Shown: one piece after another, positions 51,927 through 59,838 of the stretch
How the letters are laid out: each line of letters begins with the position of its first letter
How positions within the stretch are numbered: the stretch's first letter is position 1
Source: JBGQOG01 sp052113705
Lineage (GTDB): Bacteria; Pseudomonadota; Alphaproteobacteria; Rhodobacterales; Rhodobacteraceae
Assembly (NCBI RefSeq): GCF_052113705.1
Contig: NZ_JBGQOG010000006.1
Coordinates: 1 to 64,000, forward strand
Length of the DNA stretch: 64,000 nucleotides
Direction of reading: 5' to 3'
Made by a program: the position numbers and the translations under genes
The notes under the pieces: generated by a model
The model's input: only the letters and a program-made list of their open reading frames with translations
What the model was told of the DNA's origin: nothing
Databases searched by the model: none

Positions 51927-52727
51927 TCAGCCCCCCGCCTGCGCCACCAGATCCTCGAGCGCGGCCCGCAGATGCGGCGGCGCGGCGAGGATCCTGCCGC
52001 CCGCCAAGAGCCCCTCCGGCCCCGGAAAGTCGCAATGCCAGCCCCCCGCCTCGCGCAGGATGCACAGCGAAGCCATGCAATCCCAGGCGTTGATATGCCC
52101 TTCATAATAAGCACATAGCCGCCCGCAGGCGACATGGGTCAGCATCAATGCGCCCGAGCCGGTGCGGATGAACATGCCCCCCGCCTGCATCAATGCCGCC
52201 AGAAAACCGGTGATCCCGGCCAGCGGTATGCGGAAATTCGCGCCCATGCCGGTCAGCCCCCGGTCGATCCGTGCCGCGTGGTTCACCGAGATCGGTTGGC
52301 CGTTCAGAAACGCGCCCTGCCCCGCCCGGGCGGTGAACAGCTCCCCCGTGGCGGGTTGCAGCACGAGGCCCAGCTCCGGCACCCCGTCCCGCATCAACGC
52401 GATCGAGATGCACCAATCGTTCAGCCCAGCGACGAACAGGCTGGTGCCATCAATCGGGTCCACCACCCAGAGATAGCCGTTCTGGCCGGGGTGCAGCCCC
52501 TGCTCTTCGCCCAGAAAGCCATCCTCGGGAAAGGCCTGCATGAGCTGGCCACGGATCAGCGCCTCCACCGCGCGGTCGGCCTGCGTGACGACATCCTGCC
52601 CCTCAGCCTTGGTCTCCAGCCGCAGCTGGGTCAGATCGGCGAAATACCGGGCGGCCAGATCGCCCGCCGCCAGGATCACCCGATGGGCAAGGTCAAAGCG
52701 CGGATCGGCGGCGCGGTCGGGATGCAT
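51927..52727 (-). CDS. Inositol monophosphatase family protein
   Basis: A 266-residue Mg-dependent phosphatase. Motifs are VTQADRAVE, GEEQG (metal Glu), WVVDPIDGTSLFV (the IMP signature, metal Asp residues), and the C-terminal NAWDCMASLCILREAGG. Substrates in the family include inositol phosphates, histidinol phosphate and 3'-phosphoadenosine phosphates; a CysQ-like role would suit the nearby sulfur genes but is unproven. CCGGAGGTTTC precedes the ATG. Confidence 0.88.
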   Translation of the reverse strand: MHPDRAADPRFDLAHRVILAAGDLAARYFADLTQLRLETKAEGQDVVTQADRAVEALIRGQLMQAFPEDGFLGEEQGLHPGQNGYLWVVDPIDGTSLFVAGLNDWCISIALMRDGVPELGLVLQPATGELFTARAGQGAFLNGQPISVNHAARIDRGLTGMGANFRIPLAGITGFLAALMQAGGMFIRTGSGALMLTHVACGRLCAYYEGHINAWDCMASLCILREAGGWHCDFPGPEGLLAGGRILAAPPHLRAALEDLVAQAGG

Positions 52728-52791
52728 GAAACCTCCGGGGTTGGCTGCCGCCACTCTGACGGTTTTCGGGCCGGGAACAAGGCCGGGCCAC

Positions 52792-53619
52792 TCAGCCCAG
52801 CTCCATCGTCGCAACCGCCTGTGCCATCGGGCCGGGTTCGGGCGCCGCACCCTTGTACATGCGGGCGGTGCGAAAGGTCTCAACCATCCCATCGCGCGCC
52901 AAAAGCGCTGCCAATTCCGTGTTTTGCTCGGGGATGTCAACGATCACCGGCCCCGGAAACCCGGCCGCCGCCGCCGCGATCATCGCATGGGCGCTGGCGG
53001 CATCCGGCGCGATCACCGGGCCGATCTTGACCCCGCGCCCACAGGCCCGCGCGGTGACAAAGCCCCGGCCATCCGCCCGGACCCATGTGTGCCGCGCGGG
53101 GGCCGCCGCCAGCCATGCGCGCAAGAACGCGGGCCGCGCATAGCCCTGCGCCGCAGCATCGAGCGCGGTGAGGGCGGGCAGATCGTCCTCTGTATAGAGG
53201 CGCAGTTCGGGCGCTGAGCGTTTGGAATCAGAGGACAAATCCCCCTCCCACCGCAGCGTCGCGCCCTGCCGCAGAAAGCCGGACTTGGCGTAATTCGCCT
53301 CCTGTGCCGCGACACCATCGAGGCCGATGGTCCGTCCCCCCGCATGCGCCAGCCCCGCCTGCCAGAGCGCCCAGCCATGCCCCTGCCCGCGCCATTCGGG
53401 ACGGCAGAGATAAAGGCCCAGAAACGCCATGCTGTCGGAATGGTTCACCACCGAAACGGCCGCCACCGGTGCGCCCGCCACTTCCGCCAGCAAGAACCCC
53501 GCCGGATCACTGGCGTGAAAGGCCGCCGCATCGTCCAGACCGGGGTTCCAGCCCTCGGCCGCCGCCCAGGTCAGCACCTGCTCCAACTCGGGCAAGGTCA
53601 TCGGCCGGATCACCCTCAT
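52792..53619 (-). CDS. GNAT-family N-acetyltransferase, two-domain
   Basis: A 275-residue protein. The N-terminal GNAT domain (residues about 1-130) has the acetyl-CoA loop in CRPEWRGQGHGWALW. A C-terminal half follows (LRLYTEDDLPALTALDAAAQ to the end), typical of the YitI/GNAT plus DUF1248-like arrangement. It overlaps the GntR gene by ATGA, so the regulator and acetyltransferase are one unit. The substrate is unknown. Confidence 0.87.
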   Translation of the reverse strand: MRVIRPMTLPELEQVLTWAAAEGWNPGLDDAAAFHASDPAGFLLAEVAGAPVAAVSVVNHSDSMAFLGLYLCRPEWRGQGHGWALWQAGLAHAGGRTIGLDGVAAQEANYAKSGFLRQGATLRWEGDLSSDSKRSAPELRLYTEDDLPALTALDAAAQGYARPAFLRAWLAAAPARHTWVRADGRGFVTARACGRGVKIGPVIAPDAASAHAMIAAAAAGFPGPVIVDIPEQNTELAALLARDGMVETFRTARMYKGAAPEPGPMAQAVATMELG

Positions 53620-54308
53620 TGCAGCGCCTCCTTCAGCGAGCGCGGCACCGAGGGCAGATTGCGCAGATCGAGCGAGGAGACCAGATCGACCAGATGGCTT
53701 TTCATCAGCTCTTCCGCCCGGCTGCCATCCCGCTCGGCCAAAGACCGCAAGAGCGCGTGATGCGCATGGCTTTCGCACAAAGCATTCCGCCGCTGCCAAT
53801 AGAGCGCGATGATCAGCGAGGACCGCGCGATGAGCTGGGTGATGAAATCGGCAATCGTCGCCTGATCGGCAATCCGCGCAATCTCGATGTGAAAGAGCCC
53901 CGAGAGGCGCAGCGCCTTGCCCGCATCGCCCGTGCGCAGGGCCTCATGCTCTTCGTCGATATGCGCTTGCAGCCGCAGGATATCCGCCGCCGTGGCCCGT
54001 TCCGCCGCCGACCGCGCGGTGCGCGGCTCCAGCAGCGCGCGCGCCTCGAACACTTCGCGCGCCTCGCGCACCGTTGGCTGCGCCACATAGGCGCCGCGGT
54101 TGCGCTTCAGCTCGACCAGACGGTCATGCGCCAGCTCTTGCAGCGCCGCGCGCACCACCGTGCGGCTGACGCCGTAAATCTCGCCCACCTCATCTTCCGA
54201 CAGCTTGGTGCCCGGCGCCAGACGGTGCTCGTGAATGGCCAGCGCCAGACGCCCGGCCACGCTGCCGCTGCTGCCATCCATGCCCAGCCTGCTGTCATCC
54301 ATCATCAT
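53616..54308 (-). CDS. GntR-family regulator with FCD domain
   Basis: A 230-residue FadR-subfamily regulator. The N-terminal winged helix is near residues 18-85 (LSEDEVGEIYGVSRTVVRAAL). The FCD ligand domain (about 90-215) has helices with metal-binding residues in FHIEIARIAD and SHAHHALLRSL. It is divergent from a spermidine/putrescine-type ABC transporter; the 12-bp palindrome at 54415-54426 between them is a likely operator. Three consecutive ATGs start the gene; the first is annotated. Confidence 0.88.
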   Translation of the reverse strand: MMMDDSRLGMDGSSGSVAGRLALAIHEHRLAPGTKLSEDEVGEIYGVSRTVVRAALQELAHDRLVELKRNRGAYVAQPTVREAREVFEARALLEPRTARSAAERATAADILRLQAHIDEEHEALRTGDAGKALRLSGLFHIEIARIADQATIADFITQLIARSSLIIALYWQRRNALCESHAHHALLRSLAERDGSRAEELMKSHLVDLVSSLDLRNLPSVPRSLKEALQ

Positions 54309-54414
54309 TCCACCTTTTCCCGGTGCGCCCGTCGAAACCGGACCTTGGGGCCGATTCTTCTGGTTTTACCCGCCAAGGGCAAGAGCGCAGTGGCCCCGCG
54401 CAATCGCAGACATA

Positions 54415-54426
54415 ATTGTATACAAT
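54415..54426. promoter_or_regulatory. Candidate GntR operator
   Basis: ATTGTATACAAT is a perfect 12-base palindrome in the 279-base divergent region between the GntR gene and the transporter. It resembles the xTGTATACAx sites bound by several FCD-type GntR proteins. It lies in the A/T-rich part of the gap, 107 bases from the GntR start and 162 from the ATPase start. The rest of 54309-54587 shows no gene. Confidence 0.7.
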
Positions 54427-54587
54427 CAAGTTCAAAAAATTGGACGAAACTGCGGACAACCGCCCAAACTTTACGCAAAGCCGGTTTCCGCCGCCGATTC
54501 CGGCAGATTTCCGTGCCCTTGCCGCAAAAACCGCGTGCAGCATCCCCTTATTCCCGCCGCCCACGGCAGAGAACGGACGGAGCATTC

Positions 54588-55562
54588 ATGCGGACAGGTG
54601 ACGATCTGGAGATGGTCCATGTGACCAAAAGCTACGGCAAGACCGTGGCGGTGGACGATGTGAGCCATCTGTTTCGCGGCGGCAGCTATGTCTGCCTGCT
54701 CGGCCCCTCGGGCTGCGGCAAATCCTCAACCCTGCGGATGATCGCCGGGCATGAGAGCATCTCGGACGGCTCGATCCTGCTCTCAGGCAAGGATGTGAGC
54801 CACCTGCCGCCCGCCAAACGCGGCACGGCAATGATGTTTCAAAGCTATGCGCTGTTCCCGCATCTGAGCGTCACCGACAATGTCGGCTTCAGCCTGAAGA
54901 TGAAGGGGATCGATGCCACAACCCGCCGCAAACGCGCGCTGGAACTGCTCGACCTCGTCGACATGACCCAATACGCCGACCGCCTGCCCGCGCAGCTTTC
55001 GGGCGGCCAGCAACAGCGGGTGGCGCTGGCCCGCGCGCTGATCACCGATCCGCAGGTCCTGCTGCTCGATGAGCCTTTGTCGGCGCTGGACCCGTTCCTG
55101 CGCATCCGCATGCGGGCCGAATTGAAGCGCCTGCAGCGCGAGCTGGGCATCAGCTTCATCCATGTCACCCATGGTCAGGATGAGGCGCTGGCGCTCGCCG
55201 ATGAGGTGGTGGTGATGAACAACGCCAAGATTGAACAGGCGGGTTCCGCGCGCGAGATTTTCAACAGCCCGCGCACCGAATTCGTCGCCCGTTTCATGGG
55301 CGGCCATAACGTCTTGCACCTGCCGCAGGGGCATTTCGCCATCCGCGCCGATGCGGTGGCCCTGGCCGCCGCGGGCACCGAGGCCGTGGTGCGCAGCGTC
55401 GAATATCAGGGCGCGCATGTGGCCCTGACGACTGAGGCGGCAGGCCAGCAAGAGGTCGTCGCCCTGATTCCGGAGGCCGCCTATTTCGCCGATCCGAAAC
55501 ACCCCGGCGATGCGGTTTGCCTCGCCTGGGACGAGGGGCGGCTGCACCGCCTCCAAGCTTAA
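54588..55562 (+). CDS. ABC transporter ATPase (PotA type)
   Basis: A 324-residue ATPase for a spermidine/putrescine-like importer. Walker A is GPSGCGKSS, Q-loop MFQSYALFPHL, signature LSGGQQQRVALARAL, Walker B VLLLDEPLSALDP, and switch His HVTHGQDEA. A C-terminal TOBE-like domain (about 240-324) follows. The open frame extends far upstream, but the conserved N-terminus DDLEMVHVTKSYGKTVAV fixes the ATG at 54588. First gene of a five-gene unit. Confidence 0.9.
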   Translation: MRTGDDLEMVHVTKSYGKTVAVDDVSHLFRGGSYVCLLGPSGCGKSSTLRMIAGHESISDGSILLSGKDVSHLPPAKRGTAMMFQSYALFPHLSVTDNVGFSLKMKGIDATTRRKRALELLDLVDMTQYADRLPAQLSGGQQQRVALARALITDPQVLLLDEPLSALDPFLRIRMRAELKRLQRELGISFIHVTHGQDEALALADEVVVMNNAKIEQAGSAREIFNSPRTEFVARFMGGHNVLHLPQGHFAIRADAVALAAAGTEAVVRSVEYQGAHVALTTEAAGQQEVVALIPEAAYFADPKHPGDAVCLAWDEGRLHRLQA

Positions 55563-55593
55563 TCTCAACCCCGACATCAGACCGGAGAGACCA

Positions 55594-56859
55594 ATGACGA
55601 CAGGGACTATGAACCGCCGCAATCTGCTGAAAACCGGCGCCGCCGCCGTGGCCGCCAGCGCCTTTCCGGCGCCGATGATCTGGGCGCAGAACATCAAGAA
55701 CATCACCCTGCGCCAGTTCGGCACCGGGGTGTCGAACCTGAATGACGTGGCGAACAAGGTCAAGGAAGACCTTGGATTCACACTGGAAATGACCGCACTC
55801 GACTCGGATGCCGTCACCCAGCGCGCCGCCACCCAGCCCGACAGCTTTGACATTGCCGATATCGAATACTGGATCTGCAAAAAGGTCTGGCCGACCGGCA
55901 ATCTGCAGGCGATGGACACGTCGAAGATCAAGAATTACGACAAGATCGTCGGCATTTTCCGCAATGGCAAACTGACCCCGGAAAGCGTGATCGCCCAAGG
56001 CACCGCGCCGCATACGGTGGGCTTTACCTCCGGCCCCGGCGGCAAAGATTTCGTGGCCGAAGAATCCGGCTGGATGACCCTGATCCCGACGATTTATAAC
56101 GCCGACACCCTCGGCATCCGCCCCGATCTGATCGGCCGCCCGATCGAGAGCTGGACCGAGCTGCTGAACCCCGAATTCAAGGGTAAAGCCAGCATCCTCG
56201 ACATCTCCTCGATCGGGATCATGGATGCGGCGATGGTCTGCGAGGCCATGGGCGAGATCACCTATGGCGACAAGGGCAACATGACCCGCGAAGAGATCGA
56301 CAAGACGATGGCGATCTTTACCGAGGCCAAAAAAGCCGGACAATTCCGCAGCTTCTGGAAGACCTTTGACGAGAGCGTCAACCTGATGGCGAGCGGAGAA
56401 GTGGTGATCCAGTCGATGTGGTCGCCCGCGATCACCGCCGTCAAATCGCGCGGCATCGAATGCGTCTACCAGCCGCTGAAAGAGGGCTATCGCAGCTGGG
56501 GTGGCGGTCTTGGCCTCTCGAGCAGCCTGAGCGGGATCGAGCTCGACGCCGCCTATGAATACATCAACTGGTATCTCTCGGGCTGGGTCGGCGGCTATCT
56601 GATGCGTCAGGGCTATTATTCGGCGGTGCCGGAAACCTCGAAAGAATTCATGTCCGCCGATGAATGGGGCTATTGGTTCGAGGGCAAGGCCGCGACGGGC
56701 GATATCACCTCGCCCACCGGCGACAAGTTGGCCGGTGCGGGCGATGTCCGCGATGGCGGCGCCTTTGCCGAGCGGATGGGCCGCGTCGCCTGCTGGAACT
56801 CGGTCATGGACGAAAACCAATACATGGTCCGCAAGTGGAACGAGTTCATCTCGGCCTGA
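55594..56859 (+). CDS. ABC transporter substrate-binding protein (PotD type), Tat signal
   Basis: A 421-residue periplasmic protein. The N-terminus MNRRNLLKTGAAAVAASAF has the twin-arginine pattern (RRNLLK), so export by the Tat system is expected. The start at 55594 adds MTTGT before it; an in-frame ATG at 55609 (MNRRN) is possible. The mature domain is of the PotD/PotF type (SLYN-like TIYNADTLGIRPD, SWTELLNPEFKGKASILD, NWYLSGWVGGYLMRQGYYS). The ligand is unknown. Confidence 0.88.
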   Translation: MTTGTMNRRNLLKTGAAAVAASAFPAPMIWAQNIKNITLRQFGTGVSNLNDVANKVKEDLGFTLEMTALDSDAVTQRAATQPDSFDIADIEYWICKKVWPTGNLQAMDTSKIKNYDKIVGIFRNGKLTPESVIAQGTAPHTVGFTSGPGGKDFVAEESGWMTLIPTIYNADTLGIRPDLIGRPIESWTELLNPEFKGKASILDISSIGIMDAAMVCEAMGEITYGDKGNMTREEIDKTMAIFTEAKKAGQFRSFWKTFDESVNLMASGEVVIQSMWSPAITAVKSRGIECVYQPLKEGYRSWGGGLGLSSSLSGIELDAAYEYINWYLSGWVGGYLMRQGYYSAVPETSKEFMSADEWGYWFEGKAATGDITSPTGDKLAGAGDVRDGGAFAERMGRVACWNSVMDENQYMVRKWNEFISA

Positions 56860-56910
56860 GCCATCCCATGGGGCGGGGCCGCATGGTCCCGTCCTGACCC
56901 TGCATGACCT

Positions 56911-56934
56911 GCGCCGGGGGCCTGTCCCCGGCGC
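56911..56934 (+). other. Intercistronic hairpin after the binding-protein gene
   Basis: GCGCCGGGG (56911-56919), loop GCCTGT, CCCCGGCGC (56926-56934): a perfect 9-bp stem, no T-run. It lies between the binding protein and the first permease, as does the hairpin at 29546-29570 in the other transporter, and could favour high binding-protein mRNA. Confidence 0.6.
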
Positions 56935-56978
56935 GCCACGCCCCGGCAGCGCCGCCCCCCTCACCAAGGTAAGACCCC

Positions 56979-57842
56979 GTGCAGAAATTGCTGAAATCCC
57001 GCAACCTGACCGGTTGGGCGCTGGCCTCGCCGCTGGTGGCCATTCTGGCGCTGTTCCTGATCCTGCCGATCTTCACCATCGTGGTGGTCAGTTTCTGGCA
57101 AGCCACCGAATTCTCGATCATCCCGGCGTTTTCCTGGGAGAATTACGATTTTCTCTTCGGCTCGCCGGTCACCTACCGGGTGTTCTGGAACACGCTGCGC
57201 TATGCGCTGATCACCTGGGCGATCACGCTCACTCTGGGCTTTACCATCGCCTATTATCTGGCCTTCCACATCCGCAGCCTGACCTGGCAGATTGCGCTGT
57301 TCCTCCTCTGCACGATCCCGTTCTGGACCTCAAACATCATCCGGATGATCTCCTGGATCCCGTTTCTGGGCCGCAATGGTCTGGCCAATTCGACGCTGAT
57401 TTCCTGGGGCGTCATCGACCAGCCGCTGGATTGGCTCCTGTTTTCGGATTTCTCGGTGATCCTCGCCTTCGTGCATCTTTACACGCTGTTCATGGTGGTG
57501 CCGATCTTCAACACCATGATGCGCATCGACAAATCCCTGCTCGAGGCTGCCAATGACGCTGGTGCCACCGGCTTTCAGACGCTGGTCAATGTCATCATCC
57601 CGCTGACCAAGCCCGGCATCATGATCGGCTCGATCTTTGTGCTCACCTTGGTGATGGGCGATTTCATCACCGTGCGCTTCATGTCGGGCAGCCAGTCGGC
57701 CAATGTCGGCCGCCTGATCTCCAACGACATCGGCCTCTTGCAATACCCCTCCGCCGCCGCCACCGCGGTGGTGCTGTTGATCACCGTTCTCATCGTCATC
57801 GGGCTGCTCTTGCGCCTCGTCGATATCCGCAAGGAGTTGTGA
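56979..57842 (+). CDS. ABC transporter permease (PotB type)
   Basis: A 287-residue inner-membrane permease with about six segments. Segment 1 is ALASPLVAILALFLILPIFT, and the EAA loop is EAANDAGATGFQTLVNVIIP. It starts with GTG (56979), preceded by CCAAGGTAAGACCCC; no ATG is available before the first segment. It pairs with the PotC-type permease that follows after one base. Confidence 0.9.
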   Translation: MQKLLKSRNLTGWALASPLVAILALFLILPIFTIVVVSFWQATEFSIIPAFSWENYDFLFGSPVTYRVFWNTLRYALITWAITLTLGFTIAYYLAFHIRSLTWQIALFLLCTIPFWTSNIIRMISWIPFLGRNGLANSTLISWGVIDQPLDWLLFSDFSVILAFVHLYTLFMVVPIFNTMMRIDKSLLEAANDAGATGFQTLVNVIIPLTKPGIMIGSIFVLTLVMGDFITVRFMSGSQSANVGRLISNDIGLLQYPSAAATAVVLLITVLIVIGLLLRLVDIRKEL

Positions 57843-57843
57843 G

Positions 57844-58680
57844 TTGGAACCGCGCCCGAAGTCCTTTTACATCCTCTCGGCCATTTTCGGCCTGTTCCTC
57901 CTGTTCCTCTACGGCCCCACGCTGACCATCGCGATCCTGTCGTTTCAGGGGCCGGAGGGCGGGCTGACCTTCCCGATGCGCGGCACCTCGCTGAACTGGT
58001 TCCGCGAACTGTTCCAGCAGCAGGCGGTGGGCGACATCTGGGGCAGCTTCCGCCGCTCGCTCGCGCTGGGGCTGATGGTGATGGTGACCACCGTTGTCGT
58101 CTCGGTGATGGGCGGCCTCGCCTTCCGCAAGAAATTCGCGGGCTCCGGCCTGCTCTTTTACCTCGTCATCGCTTCGCTGGTGATCCCGTCGATCCTCGTC
58201 TCGCTCGGCGTCGGGCTGATCTTTTCGCAAGCCGGGCTGCCGATCCATTGGGCGGGCTCGGGTTTTGGCTCGCAGCTGACCTGGACGCTGCCCTTTGGCC
58301 TTCTGATCATGTTCGCCGTCTTCAACCGCTTCAACGGCGCCTATGAAGAGGCCGCCCGCGATCAGGGCGCCAGCCCCTGGCAGACGATCCGCCATGTGGT
58401 GCTGCCGATCATCGCGCCCTCGCTGATCGGGGTGGCCCTGTTCGGCTTCACCCTCTCTTACGACGAATTCGCCCGCACGCTGCTGACGGCGGGCAGCTAT
58501 AACACGCTGCCGCTCGAGATTTACGGCATGACCACCAATGTCACCACGCCGGTGATCTTTGCGCTCGGCACGCTGACCACGGTATTTTCCTTTGGCATCA
58601 TCGGGGTGTTTCTGGTGACCGTGCTGGTGATGAACCGCCGCCGGGCGCGGGCCGGGTCGGATGCGGGCCGGGGTGTCTAA
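57844..58680 (+). CDS. ABC transporter permease (PotC type)
   Basis: A 278-residue permease with about six segments and EAA loop EAARDQGASPWQTIRHVVLP. SYDEFARTLLTAGSYNTLPL is the usual PotC region. The start is TTG (57844), one base after the upstream stop, with AAGGAGTTGTGAG as ribosome-binding site. No ATG exists near the conserved N-terminus. Confidence 0.9.
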   Translation: MEPRPKSFYILSAIFGLFLLFLYGPTLTIAILSFQGPEGGLTFPMRGTSLNWFRELFQQQAVGDIWGSFRRSLALGLMVMVTTVVVSVMGGLAFRKKFAGSGLLFYLVIASLVIPSILVSLGVGLIFSQAGLPIHWAGSGFGSQLTWTLPFGLLIMFAVFNRFNGAYEEAARDQGASPWQTIRHVVLPIIAPSLIGVALFGFTLSYDEFARTLLTAGSYNTLPLEIYGMTTNVTTPVIFALGTLTTVFSFGIIGVFLVTVLVMNRRRARAGSDAGRGV

Positions 58681-58681
58681 G

Positions 58682-59344
58682 ATGAAGATCCTGATCCTGA
58701 ACCCGAATTCAACGCAAGCGATGACCGACAGCATGCTGGCCGCCGCCCGCGCTGCCCTGCCCGAGGCCGAGATCACCGGCTGGACGAACCACGATGGCCC
58801 GCCCGCGATTCAGGGGCCGGAGGATGGCGAAGCGGCGGTGGCGGGCGCGCTCGCCCTCTTGCCCGCCGCCCGGGCCGAGGGGTTTCAGGCGATCGTGCTG
58901 GCCTGTTTCGACGATACCGGTCTGGCGCAGATCCGCCGCGCCGCATCCTGCCCGGTGCTGGGCATTGGCGAGGCTGCCTTTCACCTCGCCGCCCTTCAAG
59001 GTCAGCGGTTTGCGGTGGTGACAACGCTGCCGGTCTCGGTCCCGGTCATTGAGGAGAACATCGCCGCCTATGGTTTTGGCGGCATCTGCGCCGGGGTCGA
59101 GGCGAGCGGTCTGGCGGTGCTGGAGGTGGAGGAAGCCACCCCCGCCACGATGGCGCGGCTCTCGGCGGCGCTGACGGCGGCGGCGAAACCGGGGGTGGAG
59201 GCTTTGGTGCTGGGCTGCGCCGGGATGGCGCTCTTGCGGCCCGCCTTGCAGGAAACCAGCCCGCTGCCGCTGATTGACGGGGTGGCGGCGGCCTGTTGGC
59301 TGGCCACCGCGCTGATCCGTGCCGAGCGCGCCAAGGCCGCCTAA
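58682..59344 (+). CDS. Asp/Glu/hydantoin racemase family protein
   Basis: A 220-residue PF01177 protein. It starts MKILILNPNSTQAMTDSM (NPNST is the family hallmark), and has the two catalytic cysteines in VLACFDDTGL (about residue 76) and LGCAGMALL. Hydantoin racemases and allantoin racemases share these features. As the last gene of the transporter unit it suggests uptake of a hydantoin, ureide or amino-acid derivative (inference). The start is one base after the permease stop. Confidence 0.88.
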   Translation: MKILILNPNSTQAMTDSMLAAARAALPEAEITGWTNHDGPPAIQGPEDGEAAVAGALALLPAARAEGFQAIVLACFDDTGLAQIRRAASCPVLGIGEAAFHLAALQGQRFAVVTTLPVSVPVIEENIAAYGFGGICAGVEASGLAVLEVEEATPATMARLSAALTAAAKPGVEALVLGCAGMALLRPALQETSPLPLIDGVAAACWLATALIRAERAKAA

Positions 59345-59355
59345 AGCATCACATC

Positions 59356-59383
59356 AAAAACAGCCGTTACCCGGCTGTTTTTT
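59356..59383. terminator. Bidirectional terminator between the racemase gene and holC
   Basis: AAAAA, CAGCCG (59361-59366), loop TTACC, CGGCTG (59372-59377), TTTTTT (59378-59383). It works in both directions: U-runs follow the stem on each strand. The holC stop codon (59367-59369) lies in the loop, so the left-going message ends within a few bases of its stop. Confidence 0.88.
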
Positions 59384-59837
59384 CGGCTTTCTTTTCCCAT
59401 TTTCCGGAATCTTCACTCCAATATTCCGCCGCCGCCCCGGCCTCGGTCAGCGCTTTCCACTGGCCGCGGGCTTGGGCGAGCGCCTCGCCGTCATGGCCGT
59501 CGAAGAGAATCCAGACCCGCTCCATCGCGGCAATCTCGGGCACAGTCACCGCCGCGCCCTCGACCGTCATCACCGCCTTTGGCGCGTTCACGGCCGCCTG
59601 CCCGACATGGGTGAGCAGCACCGGCTGCAGGGCATCCGTCTCGCCCCCGGCGCGGCCATGCGGCAGGAAACTCTCGGGCCGCCCCTGCCAGAGCCGCTGA
59701 TCCAGCCAATCCATCCGCCCCGGGTCCACGCCGCGCAGTTCCACCCGCCAGCCCGCCGCGACGGCGCGTTCCAGCAATTGCTGCGCCACCTCCTCCACCG
59801 AGGAGCGGGTCAGATGGTAAAACAGCGCGCGTCCCAA
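59367..59837 (-). CDS. holC: DNA polymerase III, chi subunit
   Basis: A 156-residue HolC-family protein linking the clamp loader to SSB. Typical start GRALFYHLTRSSVEEVAQQL, LLERAVAAGWRVEL, then DALQPVLLT and WILFDGHDGEAL. The start is TTG at 59837, one base after the pepA stop, because the conserved GxAxFYHLT begins directly there. The pepA-holC order on one strand is common in alphaproteobacteria. Confidence 0.9.
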   Translation of the reverse strand: MGRALFYHLTRSSVEEVAQQLLERAVAAGWRVELRGVDPGRMDWLDQRLWQGRPESFLPHGRAGGETDALQPVLLTHVGQAAVNAPKAVMTVEGAAVTVPEIAAMERVWILFDGHDGEALAQARGQWKALTEAGAAAEYWSEDSGKWEKKAEKTAG

Positions 59838-59838
59838 A

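Noticed and set aside
53304..54587. Upstream extension of the PotA-type ATPase frame to more than 700 codons
   Set aside because: It runs antisense through the GNAT and GntR genes. The conserved ATPase N-terminus starts at 54588.
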